From: Citrifermentans bremense R1
Lineage (GTDB): Bacteria; Desulfobacterota; Desulfuromonadia; Geobacterales; Geobacteraceae
DNA: 64,000 nucleotides
Reading direction: 5' to 3'
Assembly: GCF_000426865.1 (NCBI RefSeq)
Contig: NZ_AUGE01000001.1
Span: 372,001-436,000, forward strand
In this document: positions 50,673 to 59,668 of the stretch, one piece after another
How the letters are laid out: each line of letters begins with the position of its first letter
Position numbering within the stretch: position 1 is the stretch's first letter
The notes under the pieces: model-generated
The model's input: only the letters and a program-made list of their open reading frames with translations
The model's database searches: none
What the model was told of the DNA's origin: nothing
Translations under genes and position numbers: made by a program

Positions 50673-52403
50673 ATGGATAAGATTTTTCGCGTCAACATGA
50701 CCGACCTCACCACGAAGATCGAAGCAGTTCCGGCAGCCTGGGCGGGCCTGGGCGGCCGCGCCCTGACCTCCACCATCGTGGCAGCTGAAGTACCGCCGAC
50801 CTGTCATGCGCTTTCCGCGCAGAACCTCCTCTGCTTCGCACCGGGCCTTCTGACCGGCACCGCCGCAGCCAACTCCGGCCGCCTCTCCGCAGGCGCCAAG
50901 AGCCCCCTTACCGGCGGCATCAAGGAGTCCAACGCCGGCGGCACCGCCGCGCAGATGCTGGCTAAACTCGGCATCAAGGCCCTCATCATCGAAGGCGCTC
51001 CCAAATCCGGCACTTGGTACAACCTCTCCGTAGGCATCAACGGCGTCACCATCAACGAAGAGAAAGAACTCTTAGGCGTTGGCAACTTCGCCGTCATCGA
51101 CGCAGTCGAAAAGCGCCTGGGCAAGAAGACCGGCGTTCTCACCATCGGCATCGCCGGCGAACTGAAGATGACCGCAGCGAACATCTCCGTTAAAGACCCG
51201 GACAGCAAGATCCGCAGCCACGGCCGTGGCGGCCTGGGCGCAGTCATGGGCTCCAAGCAGATCAAATTCATCTCCATCGACGGTGAAGGCGCGAAACCCG
51301 TGACCATCGCAGATCCGGAGAAATTCAAGACCGCGGCAAGGGCGTTCTCCAAGGCACTTCTCGACCACCCGGTTTCCGGCGAAGGCCTGCCGACCTACGG
51401 CACCAACGTCCTCGTCAACATCCTCAACGAAGCAGGCGGCCTCCCGACCAGGAACTTCACCACCGGCCAGTTCGAAGGGCACGATAAGATCTCCGGCGAG
51501 ACCATGCACGACACCATCGCGGCACGCGGCGGCAAGGTGAAGCACGGCTGCCATGCAGGGTGCATCATCCAGTGCTCGCAGGTCTACAACGACAAGGACG
51601 GCAAGTACGTCACCTCCGGCTTCGAGTACGAGACCATCTGGGGCCTGGGCGCTGACTGCTGCATCGACAACCTGGACGACATCGCGAAAGCCGACAACCT
51701 GATGGACGACATCGGGATCGACTCCATCGAGACCGCCGTCATGTTCGGCGTCGCCATGGAAGCCGGCATCCTCAACTGGGGCGATTCCAAAGAGATGCTC
51801 CGCCTTCTGACCGAAGAGATCGGCAAAGGGACTGCCCTCGGCCGCATCCTCGGCGGCGGCGCCGGCTCCGTCGGCCGCACCTACGGCGTCACCCGCGTCC
51901 CGGTGGTCAAGAACCAGGGGATCCCGGCCTACGACCCGCGCTCCGTCAAGGGTATCGGCATCACCTACGCGACCAGCACCATGGGCGCGGACCACACCTC
52001 CGGCTACACCATCGCCACCAACATCCTGAACGTCGGCGGCTACGTCGACCCGCTCAAGAAGGACGGCCAGGTCGAGCTCTCCCGCAACCTGCAGATCGCA
52101 ACCGCTGCGGTCGACTCCACCGGCATGTGCATCTTCGTGGCCTTCCCGGCTCTCGACATCCCCGAGTGCCTCCCGGCCCTGATCGACATGATCAACGCCC
52201 GCTTCGGCATCGCCCTTACCGGCGACGATGTCACCAACCTGGGCAAGCATGTCCTGAAGCTTGAGCGCAAGTTCAACCAGGAAGCAGGGCTCACCAACGT
52301 GCACGACCGCCTCCCTGACTTCTTCAAGAACGAGCCGGTGGCGCCGCACAACGCGGTGTGGGACTTCACCGACGCAGAGATCGACGAGTTCTGGAACTTC
52401 TAA
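50673..52403 (+). CDS. aor: aldehyde:ferredoxin oxidoreductase (tungsten AOR family)
   Basis: A 576-residue enzyme oxidising aldehydes to acids with ferredoxin reduction at a tungstopterin plus [4Fe-4S] site. Cluster ligands are the spaced Cys of GCHAGCIIQC, and the later MCIFVAF Cys is likely the fourth. Pterin-binding cues are SAGAKSPLTGGIKESNAGG and GRGGLGAVMGSK. The ATG at 50673 follows AAGGGAGC at 10 nt. The TTG at 50664 is possible. Like the ADH gene it shows strongly biased codons. It has its own terminator at 52418 before the carrier and activator genes. Confidence 0.95.
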   Translation: MDKIFRVNMTDLTTKIEAVPAAWAGLGGRALTSTIVAAEVPPTCHALSAQNLLCFAPGLLTGTAAANSGRLSAGAKSPLTGGIKESNAGGTAAQMLAKLGIKALIIEGAPKSGTWYNLSVGINGVTINEEKELLGVGNFAVIDAVEKRLGKKTGVLTIGIAGELKMTAANISVKDPDSKIRSHGRGGLGAVMGSKQIKFISIDGEGAKPVTIADPEKFKTAARAFSKALLDHPVSGEGLPTYGTNVLVNILNEAGGLPTRNFTTGQFEGHDKISGETMHDTIAARGGKVKHGCHAGCIIQCSQVYNDKDGKYVTSGFEYETIWGLGADCCIDNLDDIAKADNLMDDIGIDSIETAVMFGVAMEAGILNWGDSKEMLRLLTEEIGKGTALGRILGGGAGSVGRTYGVTRVPVVKNQGIPAYDPRSVKGIGITYATSTMGADHTSGYTIATNILNVGGYVDPLKKDGQVELSRNLQIATAAVDSTGMCIFVAFPALDIPECLPALIDMINARFGIALTGDDVTNLGKHVLKLERKFNQEAGLTNVHDRLPDFFKNEPVAPHNAVWDFTDAEIDEFWNF

Positions 52404-52417
52404 TAACCGCTCCACTC

Positions 52418-52449
52418 CCCGGCGTGACGAAAGTCACGCCGGGCTTTTT
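52418..52449 (+). terminator. terminator between the AOR and MoaD-like genes
   Basis: A perfect 11-bp stem CCCGGCGTGAC/GTCACGCCGGG with a GAAA tetraloop, followed by CTTTTT. It could give partial readthrough, so that AOR mRNA exceeds that of the cofactor genes. Confidence 0.92.
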
Positions 52450-52479
52450 CGTTTCTACACACGAATGCGCAGGTGCCAC

Positions 52480-52704
52480 ATGCTGATCACGCTCAAGCTT
52501 TTCGCGACATTTAGAAACGGCAGGTTCAAGGTGGCCGAGCAGGAACTCCCCGAAGGGACCGACGTGCGGGCGGTAGTGCTCAGCCTCGGGCTCACCGAGG
52601 AGGAGATCGGCATCGTCATGCTGAACGGCAGGCACGGGGAACTCGACTCCAAACTCTCCGACCACGACACCCTTTCACTGTTTCCATTGGTAGGAGGAGG
52701 CTAA
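52480..52704 (+). CDS. MoaD/ThiS-family sulfur-carrier protein
   Basis: A 74-residue ubiquitin-fold protein ending in the activatable Gly-Gly (LVGGG). It has the MoaD-like 'ITLKLFATFR' start and 'LFPLVGGG' end. MoaD-type carriers donate sulfur to make molybdopterin. Given the AOR just upstream and the activator gene 2 bp downstream, I infer a dedicated carrier for the tungsten cofactor. The ATG at 52480 is preceded by CAGGTG. An alternative ATG lies at 52465. Confidence 0.88.
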   Translation: MLITLKLFATFRNGRFKVAEQELPEGTDVRAVVLSLGLTEEEIGIVMLNGRHGELDSKLSDHDTLSLFPLVGGG

Positions 52705-52705
52705 C

Positions 52706-53560
52706 ATGCTCAAAGCTGTCACCTTTCTCAAGGAATCCACCCAGGGGGGAATGCTCTCCTGGAGCGCCCAGAGCCAAGCCGTGGTCCAGTTCGGCCTGAG
52801 GTGCCACGAGGTCGAGGCACTGGCCCTGGAAAACGGGATCTTCCCGGCACGCTACCAGCGCAACCGGAACATGATCTCGATCGAGGAGCAGCTCAAGCTG
52901 TTCCGCAGCCGCGTGGCGGTGATCGGCTGCGGGGGCCTCGGAGGGTACGTCATCGAGGAACTGGCCCGCATCGGCGTCGGCCACATCGTGGCCATTGACC
53001 CCGACATCTTCGAGGAGCACAACCTGAACCGCCAGATCCTCTCCACCCCGGCGACGCTCGGCAAGGCCAAGGTCGAGGCCGCCGTGGACCGTGTGGCTGA
53101 GATCAACCCCGCCGTCACGGTTACCCCCATCAAGGACTACTTCTGCCTCGCCAACGGCTCCGAGCAACTGGCCGGCGCAATGGTAGCGGTCGATGCGCTC
53201 GACAGCATCCCCTACCGGTTGGAACTGGCAGAATTTTGCACCGTGGCAGGGATACCGATGGTCCACGGCGCCATCGGCGGCTGGTACGGCCACGTGGCGA
53301 CCCAGCTTCCCGGCGACACCACCGTGCAGAGCATCTACCGCCACTGGGTAGCGGGAAAAGGGATCGAGCAGCAATTGGGAAACCCCGCCTTCACCCCGGC
53401 CGTAGTGGCGAGCCTGGAGGTGGCCGAGGCCTGCAAGATCCTCCTCGGCAAAGGGGAGCTTTTGCGCGACCGCAAGTTGAGCATCGACCTGCTGGAGATG
53501 GAGGTTCACGAGATCTCCTACCCGAAGGTGCCCCCGGTCGAACTGGTCGTCGCGGCCTAA
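52706..53560 (+). CDS. ThiF/MoeB/HesA-family carrier-activating enzyme
   Basis: A 284-residue adenylyltransferase. The ATP site is GCGGLGGYVIEELARIGVG, followed by 'DPDIFEEHNLNRQIL' and the Asp of VAVDALDS. It adenylates the C-terminal Gly of the carrier encoded 2 bp upstream. I see no CxxC zinc pairs, which MoeB has, and no C-terminal rhodanese domain. An N-terminal stretch of about 55 residues (GLRCHEVEALALENGIFPARYQRN) precedes the fold. GGAGG lies in the upstream gene's last codons. Confidence 0.9.
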   Translation: MLKAVTFLKESTQGGMLSWSAQSQAVVQFGLRCHEVEALALENGIFPARYQRNRNMISIEEQLKLFRSRVAVIGCGGLGGYVIEELARIGVGHIVAIDPDIFEEHNLNRQILSTPATLGKAKVEAAVDRVAEINPAVTVTPIKDYFCLANGSEQLAGAMVAVDALDSIPYRLELAEFCTVAGIPMVHGAIGGWYGHVATQLPGDTTVQSIYRHWVAGKGIEQQLGNPAFTPAVVASLEVAEACKILLGKGELLRDRKLSIDLLEMEVHEISYPKVPPVELVVAA

Positions 53561-53638
53561 CGTTGTACTGTGCAGGGCGGGCGTTCTTGCCGCGGTTGCA
53601 AGGCGCCAACTCTGCCACAGAGAAGTGCGAGGTGTGAC

Positions 53639-54862
53639 ATGCCAAGCTTTGAAGAAGCACGCGATATCATCCTGGCCAGCGTACACCCCCTGGGAGAGGA
53701 GATGGTCCCCCTCCTGGAGGCGGTGGGCCGGGTGGTGAAACGGGACGTCGTCGCCCCCTGGGACCTGCCTCAATTCGACAATTCCGCCATGGACGGCTTC
53801 GCCGTTCGCGCCGCTAATTGCAGCAAGGTTCCGGCGGAGCTTAGCGTCACAGGATTCCTGCCGGCCGGCGGTGACGGGCCGGCCGCGCTAGAGACAGGGT
53901 GCGCGGTACGCATCATGACCGGCGCCCCTATTCCCCCGGGGTGCAACGCGGTGGTCCCCGTTGAGGAAACCGAGGATATGGGCGACCGTGTGGTGATCCG
54001 GCACAAAGTGCTGCCGCGGCAGCACATCCGGCATCAAGGTTCCGACGTCGCGGCGGGAGCGCCGATAATGGAGGCCGGCACCACGGTACGCCCCGCCGAA
54101 ATCGGCATGCTGGCGGCCATGGGGCAGGCGCTGGTCCCGGTCCACAGAAAGGTCCGCGTGGCGATACTTTCCACCGGCGACGAGCTGATTGAATTGGGCG
54201 AAGCCCCGTCCCCCGGGCGGGTGATAAACTCCAACGCCCTCTCGCTTGCCGCCGCCGTGCGCGAGGCGGGAGCCGAGCCGGTGCTGCTGGGGATCGCCAG
54301 GGACGACATCGAGAGCCACCGGGAGAAGATACATCAGGGGTTCCGGTTCGACGCCCTGATCACCTCGGCCGGAGTATCGGCTGGAGACCGCGACCTGGTC
54401 CGGGAAGTTCTGGCAGAGCTCGGGGCGCAGGAGCAGTTCTGGAAGATCGCCATGAAGCCCGGCGGCCCGACCGCATTCGCCCTAATGGATGGAAGGCCCG
54501 TCTTCTCGCTTCCCGGCAACCCCGTGTCCACCATGATCACCTTCGAACTGCTGGTCAAACCGGCGCTTTTGAAGATGATGGGCTACCGGAAGGTGGTGCG
54601 CCCGTTCGTGAAAGGGATACTCGCGGAGGATGCCCACAAGAAGGAAGGAAAGACCCACTTCATCCGGGTTACCGTCAAGAAGAGGCATGGCCGCTACGTC
54701 GCCTACTGCGCCGGGGACCAGCACACCGCCATACTGAGCACCATGACCAGGTGCGACGCTCTCGCCGCCCTCCCCTCCGAGGCCACCTTCGTTGCGGCAG
54801 GAAGCGAGGTCGACCTGGTCCTCTTGAGGGACGTGGAGCTGGTGCCGGAAACCACATCGTAG
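53639..54862 (+). CDS. moeA: MoeA, molybdopterin molybdenum/tungsten transferase
   Basis: A 407-residue MoeA. It has the N-terminal 'LPQFDNSAMDGFAVRA', 'AVRIMTGAPIPPGCNAVVPVEE', 'ILSTGDEL', a central MPT-binding domain with 'TSAGVSAGDRD', and a C-terminal 'SLPGNPVSTMITF'. MoeA inserts the metal into adenylylated pterin; in this context tungsten is likely, but sequence cannot separate W from Mo. The ATG at 53639 follows GAGGTG. The longer frame from 53570 has no family residues. It lies 78 bp after the activator gene. Confidence 0.93.
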   Translation: MPSFEEARDIILASVHPLGEEMVPLLEAVGRVVKRDVVAPWDLPQFDNSAMDGFAVRAANCSKVPAELSVTGFLPAGGDGPAALETGCAVRIMTGAPIPPGCNAVVPVEETEDMGDRVVIRHKVLPRQHIRHQGSDVAAGAPIMEAGTTVRPAEIGMLAAMGQALVPVHRKVRVAILSTGDELIELGEAPSPGRVINSNALSLAAAVREAGAEPVLLGIARDDIESHREKIHQGFRFDALITSAGVSAGDRDLVREVLAELGAQEQFWKIAMKPGGPTAFALMDGRPVFSLPGNPVSTMITFELLVKPALLKMMGYRKVVRPFVKGILAEDAHKKEGKTHFIRVTVKKRHGRYVAYCAGDQHTAILSTMTRCDALAALPSEATFVAAGSEVDLVLLRDVELVPETTS

Positions 54863-54882
54863 CCGCAGGCACAGGAGAAACC

Positions 54883-55359
54883 ATGTTCAACCACTTCGAC
54901 GAGCAGGGACAGGCCATCATGGTCGACGTGAGCGGCAAAACCTGCACGCTCAGGACCGCGACCGCACAGGCCCGGGTGCTGCTGAAACCGGCAACCCTGG
55001 CCGCCATCCTGGAAGGCTCGGTCGCCAAGGGGGATGTCCTGGGCGTCGCCCGCTTGGCCGGCATCGCCGCGGCCAAGAAGACCCCCGACCTGATCCCCCT
55101 CTCCCACCCGCTGGCGATTCATCACGCGGCCATAGAGTTCCGGCACGACCCGGCCACAGGCGAGCTGAAGATAGAGGCGACGGTACGGGCCTTCGAGCGG
55201 ACCGGCGTCGAGATGGAGGCGATGACAGCCGCCTCGGTCGCGGCGCTCACCGTGTATGACATGTGCAAGGGGAGCGACAAGTCGATAGCGATAGCGGAGG
55301 TGGTGCTGATGTTCAAGGAAGGGGGCAAGAGCGGGACCTTCCGTCGCGGCGAGTCGTAG
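54883..55359 (+). CDS. moaC: MoaC, cyclic pyranopterin monophosphate synthase
   Basis: A 158-residue MoaC that converts 3',8-cyclo-GTP to cPMP, the step after MoaA. Family residues include 'VDVSGKTCTLRTATA', 'GIAAAKKTPDLIPLSHPL', and 'EMEAMTAASVAALTVYDMCKG', with the usual active-site Lys and His. Length is typical. ATG 54883 follows CAGGAGA. It is 20 bp after moeA. The 29-aa micro-ORF follows. Confidence 0.95.
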   Translation: MFNHFDEQGQAIMVDVSGKTCTLRTATAQARVLLKPATLAAILEGSVAKGDVLGVARLAGIAAAKKTPDLIPLSHPLAIHHAAIEFRHDPATGELKIEATVRAFERTGVEMEAMTAASVAALTVYDMCKGSDKSIAIAEVVLMFKEGGKSGTFRRGES

Positions 55360-55445
55360 AGCCGGGGGAATCCATTCTCTTTTTGCTATATACCTTTTCC
55401 TGAATATGAGTTATAGTGCTCGCATCTCAGGAGGTGAACCCGAAC

Positions 55446-55535
55446 ATGAACGAACTATTGATGCTGGTCGGCTTCTTTGTTTTCTGGGTAGTGCTGCAGC
55501 GCTACATCCTCCCCAGGCTTGGGGTCCAGACTTGA
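55446..55535 (+). CDS. 29-aa membrane micro-protein
   Basis: A 29-residue ORF MNELLMLVGFFVFW... ending RLGVQT, preceded by a strong AGGAGG at 8 nt. It is one hydrophobic segment (residues 4-20) with a basic, Pro-containing tail (QRYILPRLG). I recall similar very small 'LP-x-LGV-x-T/S' peptides as hypotheticals in related bacteria, but cannot assign a role. It lies 86 bp after moaC and before a terminator at 55603. Confidence 0.6.
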   Translation: MNELLMLVGFFVFWVVLQRYILPRLGVQT

Positions 55536-55602
55536 ATGTCGCCATCGTGCGCCCCCGGGGACCGGGGGGAAAAAGAGAAGAAAGAGCAGGAAAAATGAGA
55601 AG

Positions 55603-55637
55603 GGGCGCCGGTTGAAAACCAGGCGCCCTTTCCTTTT
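55603..55637 (+). terminator. terminator after the moaC / micro-protein transcript
   Basis: GGGCGCC pairs with GGCGCCC, extended on the loop side by GGTT/AACC-type pairing, followed by TTTCCTTTTT. Confidence 0.75.
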
Positions 55638-55725
55638 TGCGTGTGATGTTTAGCTTAAAGCTGAAGCTTGGGAAACAGGGAATGAAGTCCCACTCCCGTC
55701 AAGGGAGGGGGAGTCTATCTGCGTT

Positions 55726-57123
<1,398 letters not shown>

Positions 57124-57168
57124 AGATGCTTCTCCTTTTGGTGGTGTTATCTGCAACAATCGTCTTTC

Positions 57169-57218
57169 AAGGGGGGACAGGCTACTTTTTCGTATAAAAA
57201 AGTAGCCCGTCCCCTTTT
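57169..57218. terminator. terminator hairpin, second copy of the 'ACAGGCTAC' element
   Basis: The stem AAGGGGGGACAGGCTACTTT (extending TT) pairs with its near-complement around a CGTAT loop, with one mismatch (CAGG opposite CCCG). It is nearly the sequence at 41178-41227. It covers the stop of the SahR-like gene and lies before ahcY, so it probably limits readthrough. Confidence 0.82.
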
Positions 57219-58140
57219 ATTCCTTAACCGCCTTTACCAGCAGGACGACCTCTTGTCCGGCCCCGGCGGCGATCCGCTCTATCTCTACTGCGCCGAAACC
57301 GGCTGCGGCGATCCAACCTCTCAGTTCGTCTTCTTCGAACCCTAGCCACTGATCCGCCAACTGCTCGCGGGCCCATTCCCGCTCATGGCGCGCCAGGTCA
57401 GCCAAGACCAGCGCCCCGCCGGGCTGTAGCACACGCTGAATCTCGCCCAGTACAGTCATTGGATCGGCGGCATGGTGCAGCACCATGTTCGCTATCACAC
57501 ACCCAGCCCCGCCGTCGGCTATGGGAAGATGCGTCATCTCGCCCAACCGCAACTCGGCTCCCTGCTTTCCGCCGCTGCTGATGCGCCGGCGCGCCTCTTC
57601 GAGCATGGCCGGCGAATGATCCACGCCGATAACCTTGGCTGCACGCAAGCATAATTCGGGCAAGAGCGCGCCGGTGCCGACGCCGATCTCGAGCACGGTT
57701 TCCACGGCCGGAATCCGGCCCAGCAGACGGTCCAGGTAGGGCGGAACCGGCAGCAGCGTGCGCGACAGGACATCCCACTGCGCCGCGTGCTGGTCGAAAA
57801 ACTCAAGGCTGCGCCTGCGCCTCGCTTCCAGGGCCAGCGCGACCGCGGCAAGATCTTCGTTTCGCTCCGGAAGCCGCTCCAACTCCTGCTCGAACTGGGG
57901 ACGGATGGCGCAGAAAAAGGCGTTTCCCTCTCCCGCCCGGTAGTAGCTCCAGGTTCCCTGGCGCTTGACCGACAGGACCCCCGCCTCGGTGAGGATCTTC
58001 AGGTGCCGCGAGATGCGCGACTGCCCCATGCCGAGGATCTGGGTCAGCTCCTGCACCGTGAGTTCGGCGCGCAGAAGCGCGCCAACCAGACGGAGGCGGC
58101 AAGGATCAGCCAGAGCTTTTAGTAAATCGATCATATCCAT
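57217..58140 (-). CDS. sahR: ArsR-family regulator fused to SAM/SAH-binding methyltransferase fold (SahR-like)
   Basis: A 307-residue protein. Residues about 1-90 are an ArsR winged helix (LADPCRLRLVGALL, MGQSRISRHLKILTEAG). Residues about 115-300 are a methyltransferase fold with motif I VLEIGVGTGALLPE and 'MVLHHAADP'. SahR regulators of this build sense S-adenosylhomocysteine and control SAM-cycle genes. ahcY next door and metK 4 kb on support the call. The ATG at 58140 is chosen (58134 is possible); codons further upstream are not ArsR-like. A palindromic operator lies 22 bp upstream. Confidence 0.88.
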   Translation of the reverse strand: MDMIDLLKALADPCRLRLVGALLRAELTVQELTQILGMGQSRISRHLKILTEAGVLSVKRQGTWSYYRAGEGNAFFCAIRPQFEQELERLPERNEDLAAVALALEARRRRSLEFFDQHAAQWDVLSRTLLPVPPYLDRLLGRIPAVETVLEIGVGTGALLPELCLRAAKVIGVDHSPAMLEEARRRISSGGKQGAELRLGEMTHLPIADGGAGCVIANMVLHHAADPMTVLGEIQRVLQPGGALVLADLARHEREWAREQLADQWLGFEEDELRGWIAAAGFGAVEIERIAAGAGQEVVLLVKAVKE

Positions 58141-58161
58141 CAACCCTGACGGTTCTATTAA

Positions 58162-58177
58162 ATCAAGTTTTCTTGAT
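58162..58177. promoter_or_regulatory. probable SahR operator (palindrome)
   Basis: ATCAAG-TTTT-CTTGAT, a perfect 6-4-6 palindrome, lies 22 bp upstream of the sahR-like start. The position and ArsR-type half-sites fit autoregulation. No second copy was found upstream of ahcY or metK on inspection. Confidence 0.6.
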
Positions 58178-58298
58178 ATAGCATATGCAAGGAACGGCAT
58201 CAAGCGCAAAGTTGAATTATTTAGCTCCAATCTTTGGCCTGAACCGGCCGCAACGCCCAATATGCTTCATGGCACCCCCCTCGCCCGGCCTTCGGCCA

Positions 58299-58332
58299 CC
58301 CTCTCCCAGAGGGAGAGGGGCGGGGGTGAGGG
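58299..58332. repeat. dispersed hairpin repeat, second copy
   Basis: CCCTCTCCC-AGA-GGGAGAGGG followed by GCGGGGGTGAGGG. It belongs to the same family as the element at 44614-44646. Confidence 0.75.
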
Positions 58333-58346
58333 AGGTTGATGATAAA

Positions 58347-58381
58347 AAATCCCCCTGCGGCTCAATGGCGACAGGGGGATC
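58347..58381 (-). terminator. terminator of the flavin oxidoreductase gene
   Basis: A 9-bp stem ATCCCCCTG/CAGGGGGAT has a 14-nt loop. On the minus strand it is followed by TTTTTT. It lies 50 bp after the gene's stop. Confidence 0.85.
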
Positions 58382-58432
58382 TTGTTGATGAACGATGATG
58401 GCGGCAGGAATGCCGCTGCTATTTGGCGCGCG

Positions 58433-59524
58433 TTACGCGGCTTCCTCGTGAGAGACGGCGCCGGTTTCCGCGAAGAGCTCGTCGAAAATCTCCTGCACGG
58501 TCTCGATGCGGGTTGCCTTGTAGGCGTTGGTGCCGCAGAAGATAAGGCCGCTGTCGACCTCGCCACGCTGCGCACGGTCCAGGGACCTGACGATGCAGAA
58601 ACGCTCGCCGCTTTCCTTGTAGGAGCACTTCTTGAGACAGCCGTGGCTGCAGGAGGAACCCCGGTCCCGGTCGTAGCCGATGATCCCCTGCTGGTTGGTG
58701 AGAATGGCGCGCCCCGGAAGACCTGCAGGACTCATGATGAGACCGATGTCCTCCTTCTTGCAATCCAGGTAGGCCTGCTTGAAGGCGTCGTCAGCGTCGC
58801 ACTCCACGGTGGTCACGAAGCGGCTCGCCATCTGTACCCCGTCTGCCCCTTCGGCGAGGGCGTGCAGCACATCGGCGCGGTCCCAGATTCCGCCGGCGGC
58901 GATGATGGGGATGTCGAGGTTGTATTCGGTACGGAAGAACTCCTTTACGCCGCGCATGGTCTCGTACTGGTCGTAGTCGCCGTTGCCGATGTTTTCTATC
59001 TTTTCACCCAGGTGGCCGCCGGCGGTGTCGGGATCCTCAACCACCACGGCATCCGGGAGGCGGTTGTAGGCCTTGTCCCATTTTTTGGCGATCAGCTGCG
59101 CGGCGCGCACGGAGGATACGATCGGCACCAGCGCCACGTCGGGTGCGTGCGCGGTCAGTCCCGGCAGGGTCAAGGGGAGTCCCGCCCCGCAGACGAGCAC
59201 TTTGGCGCCGCCTTCGACGGCGGCAACGACCAATTCCTCGAAGTCGGTGAGGGCGACCATGACGTTCACGCCGACGATGCCGTCGGGCGCAATCTCATAG
59301 GCCTTGCGCAGTTCCTCTTTGAGAGCGAGGGAGCTGTTCTTGAGATAGTTCGAACCGTTGAAAAACTCGCTGTTCAAGACGATGCCGGGTGAAGCGACAA
59401 GGCCGACCCCTCCGCACTTGGCTACGTGCCCTGCGAGAGATCCTGCCGAAATGCGCACTCCCATGCCGCCCTGGATGAGCGGGTAGCGTGCCTCGTGTTT
59501 TCCTATGCGTAACGGTTTAAACAT
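58433..59524 (-). CDS. NAD(P)H-dependent flavin oxidoreductase (nitronate monooxygenase family)
   Basis: A 363-residue TIM-barrel FMN enzyme of the 2-nitropropane dioxygenase/nitronate monooxygenase and FabK group. It shows 'PLIQGGMGVRISAGSLAGHVAKCGGVG', 'EDPDTAGGHLGEK', 'IPIIAAGGIWDRADV', 'GADGVQMASRF' and a Cys-rich C-terminal stretch (SSCSHGCLKKCSYKES...FCIV) that could bind a cluster or a metal. The ATG at 59524 has AGGAGGG at 5 nt. The substrate cannot be told. It stands alone. Confidence 0.88.
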   Translation of the reverse strand: MFKPLRIGKHEARYPLIQGGMGVRISAGSLAGHVAKCGGVGLVASPGIVLNSEFFNGSNYLKNSSLALKEELRKAYEIAPDGIVGVNVMVALTDFEELVVAAVEGGAKVLVCGAGLPLTLPGLTAHAPDVALVPIVSSVRAAQLIAKKWDKAYNRLPDAVVVEDPDTAGGHLGEKIENIGNGDYDQYETMRGVKEFFRTEYNLDIPIIAAGGIWDRADVLHALAEGADGVQMASRFVTTVECDADDAFKQAYLDCKKEDIGLIMSPAGLPGRAILTNQQGIIGYDRDRGSSCSHGCLKKCSYKESGERFCIVRSLDRAQRGEVDSGLIFCGTNAYKATRIETVQEIFDELFAETGAVSHEEAA

Positions 59525-59668
59525 GTCTTCCCTCCTGAGCTGGACCTGCACGTTTACACATTATCAGAGAACAGTGTTTGCTTTTGTAATAGTAATGTAA
59601 AACGAAGCCCTTCCCCTCCAATGAGATACCCCTTGCAAAAACGGACCTGCGATGCTACAGGTGGGTGC

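Noticed and set aside
51072-52415. A 447-codon minus-strand frame over AOR
   Set aside because: Shadow of strongly codon-biased AOR. No ribosome-binding site or motif.
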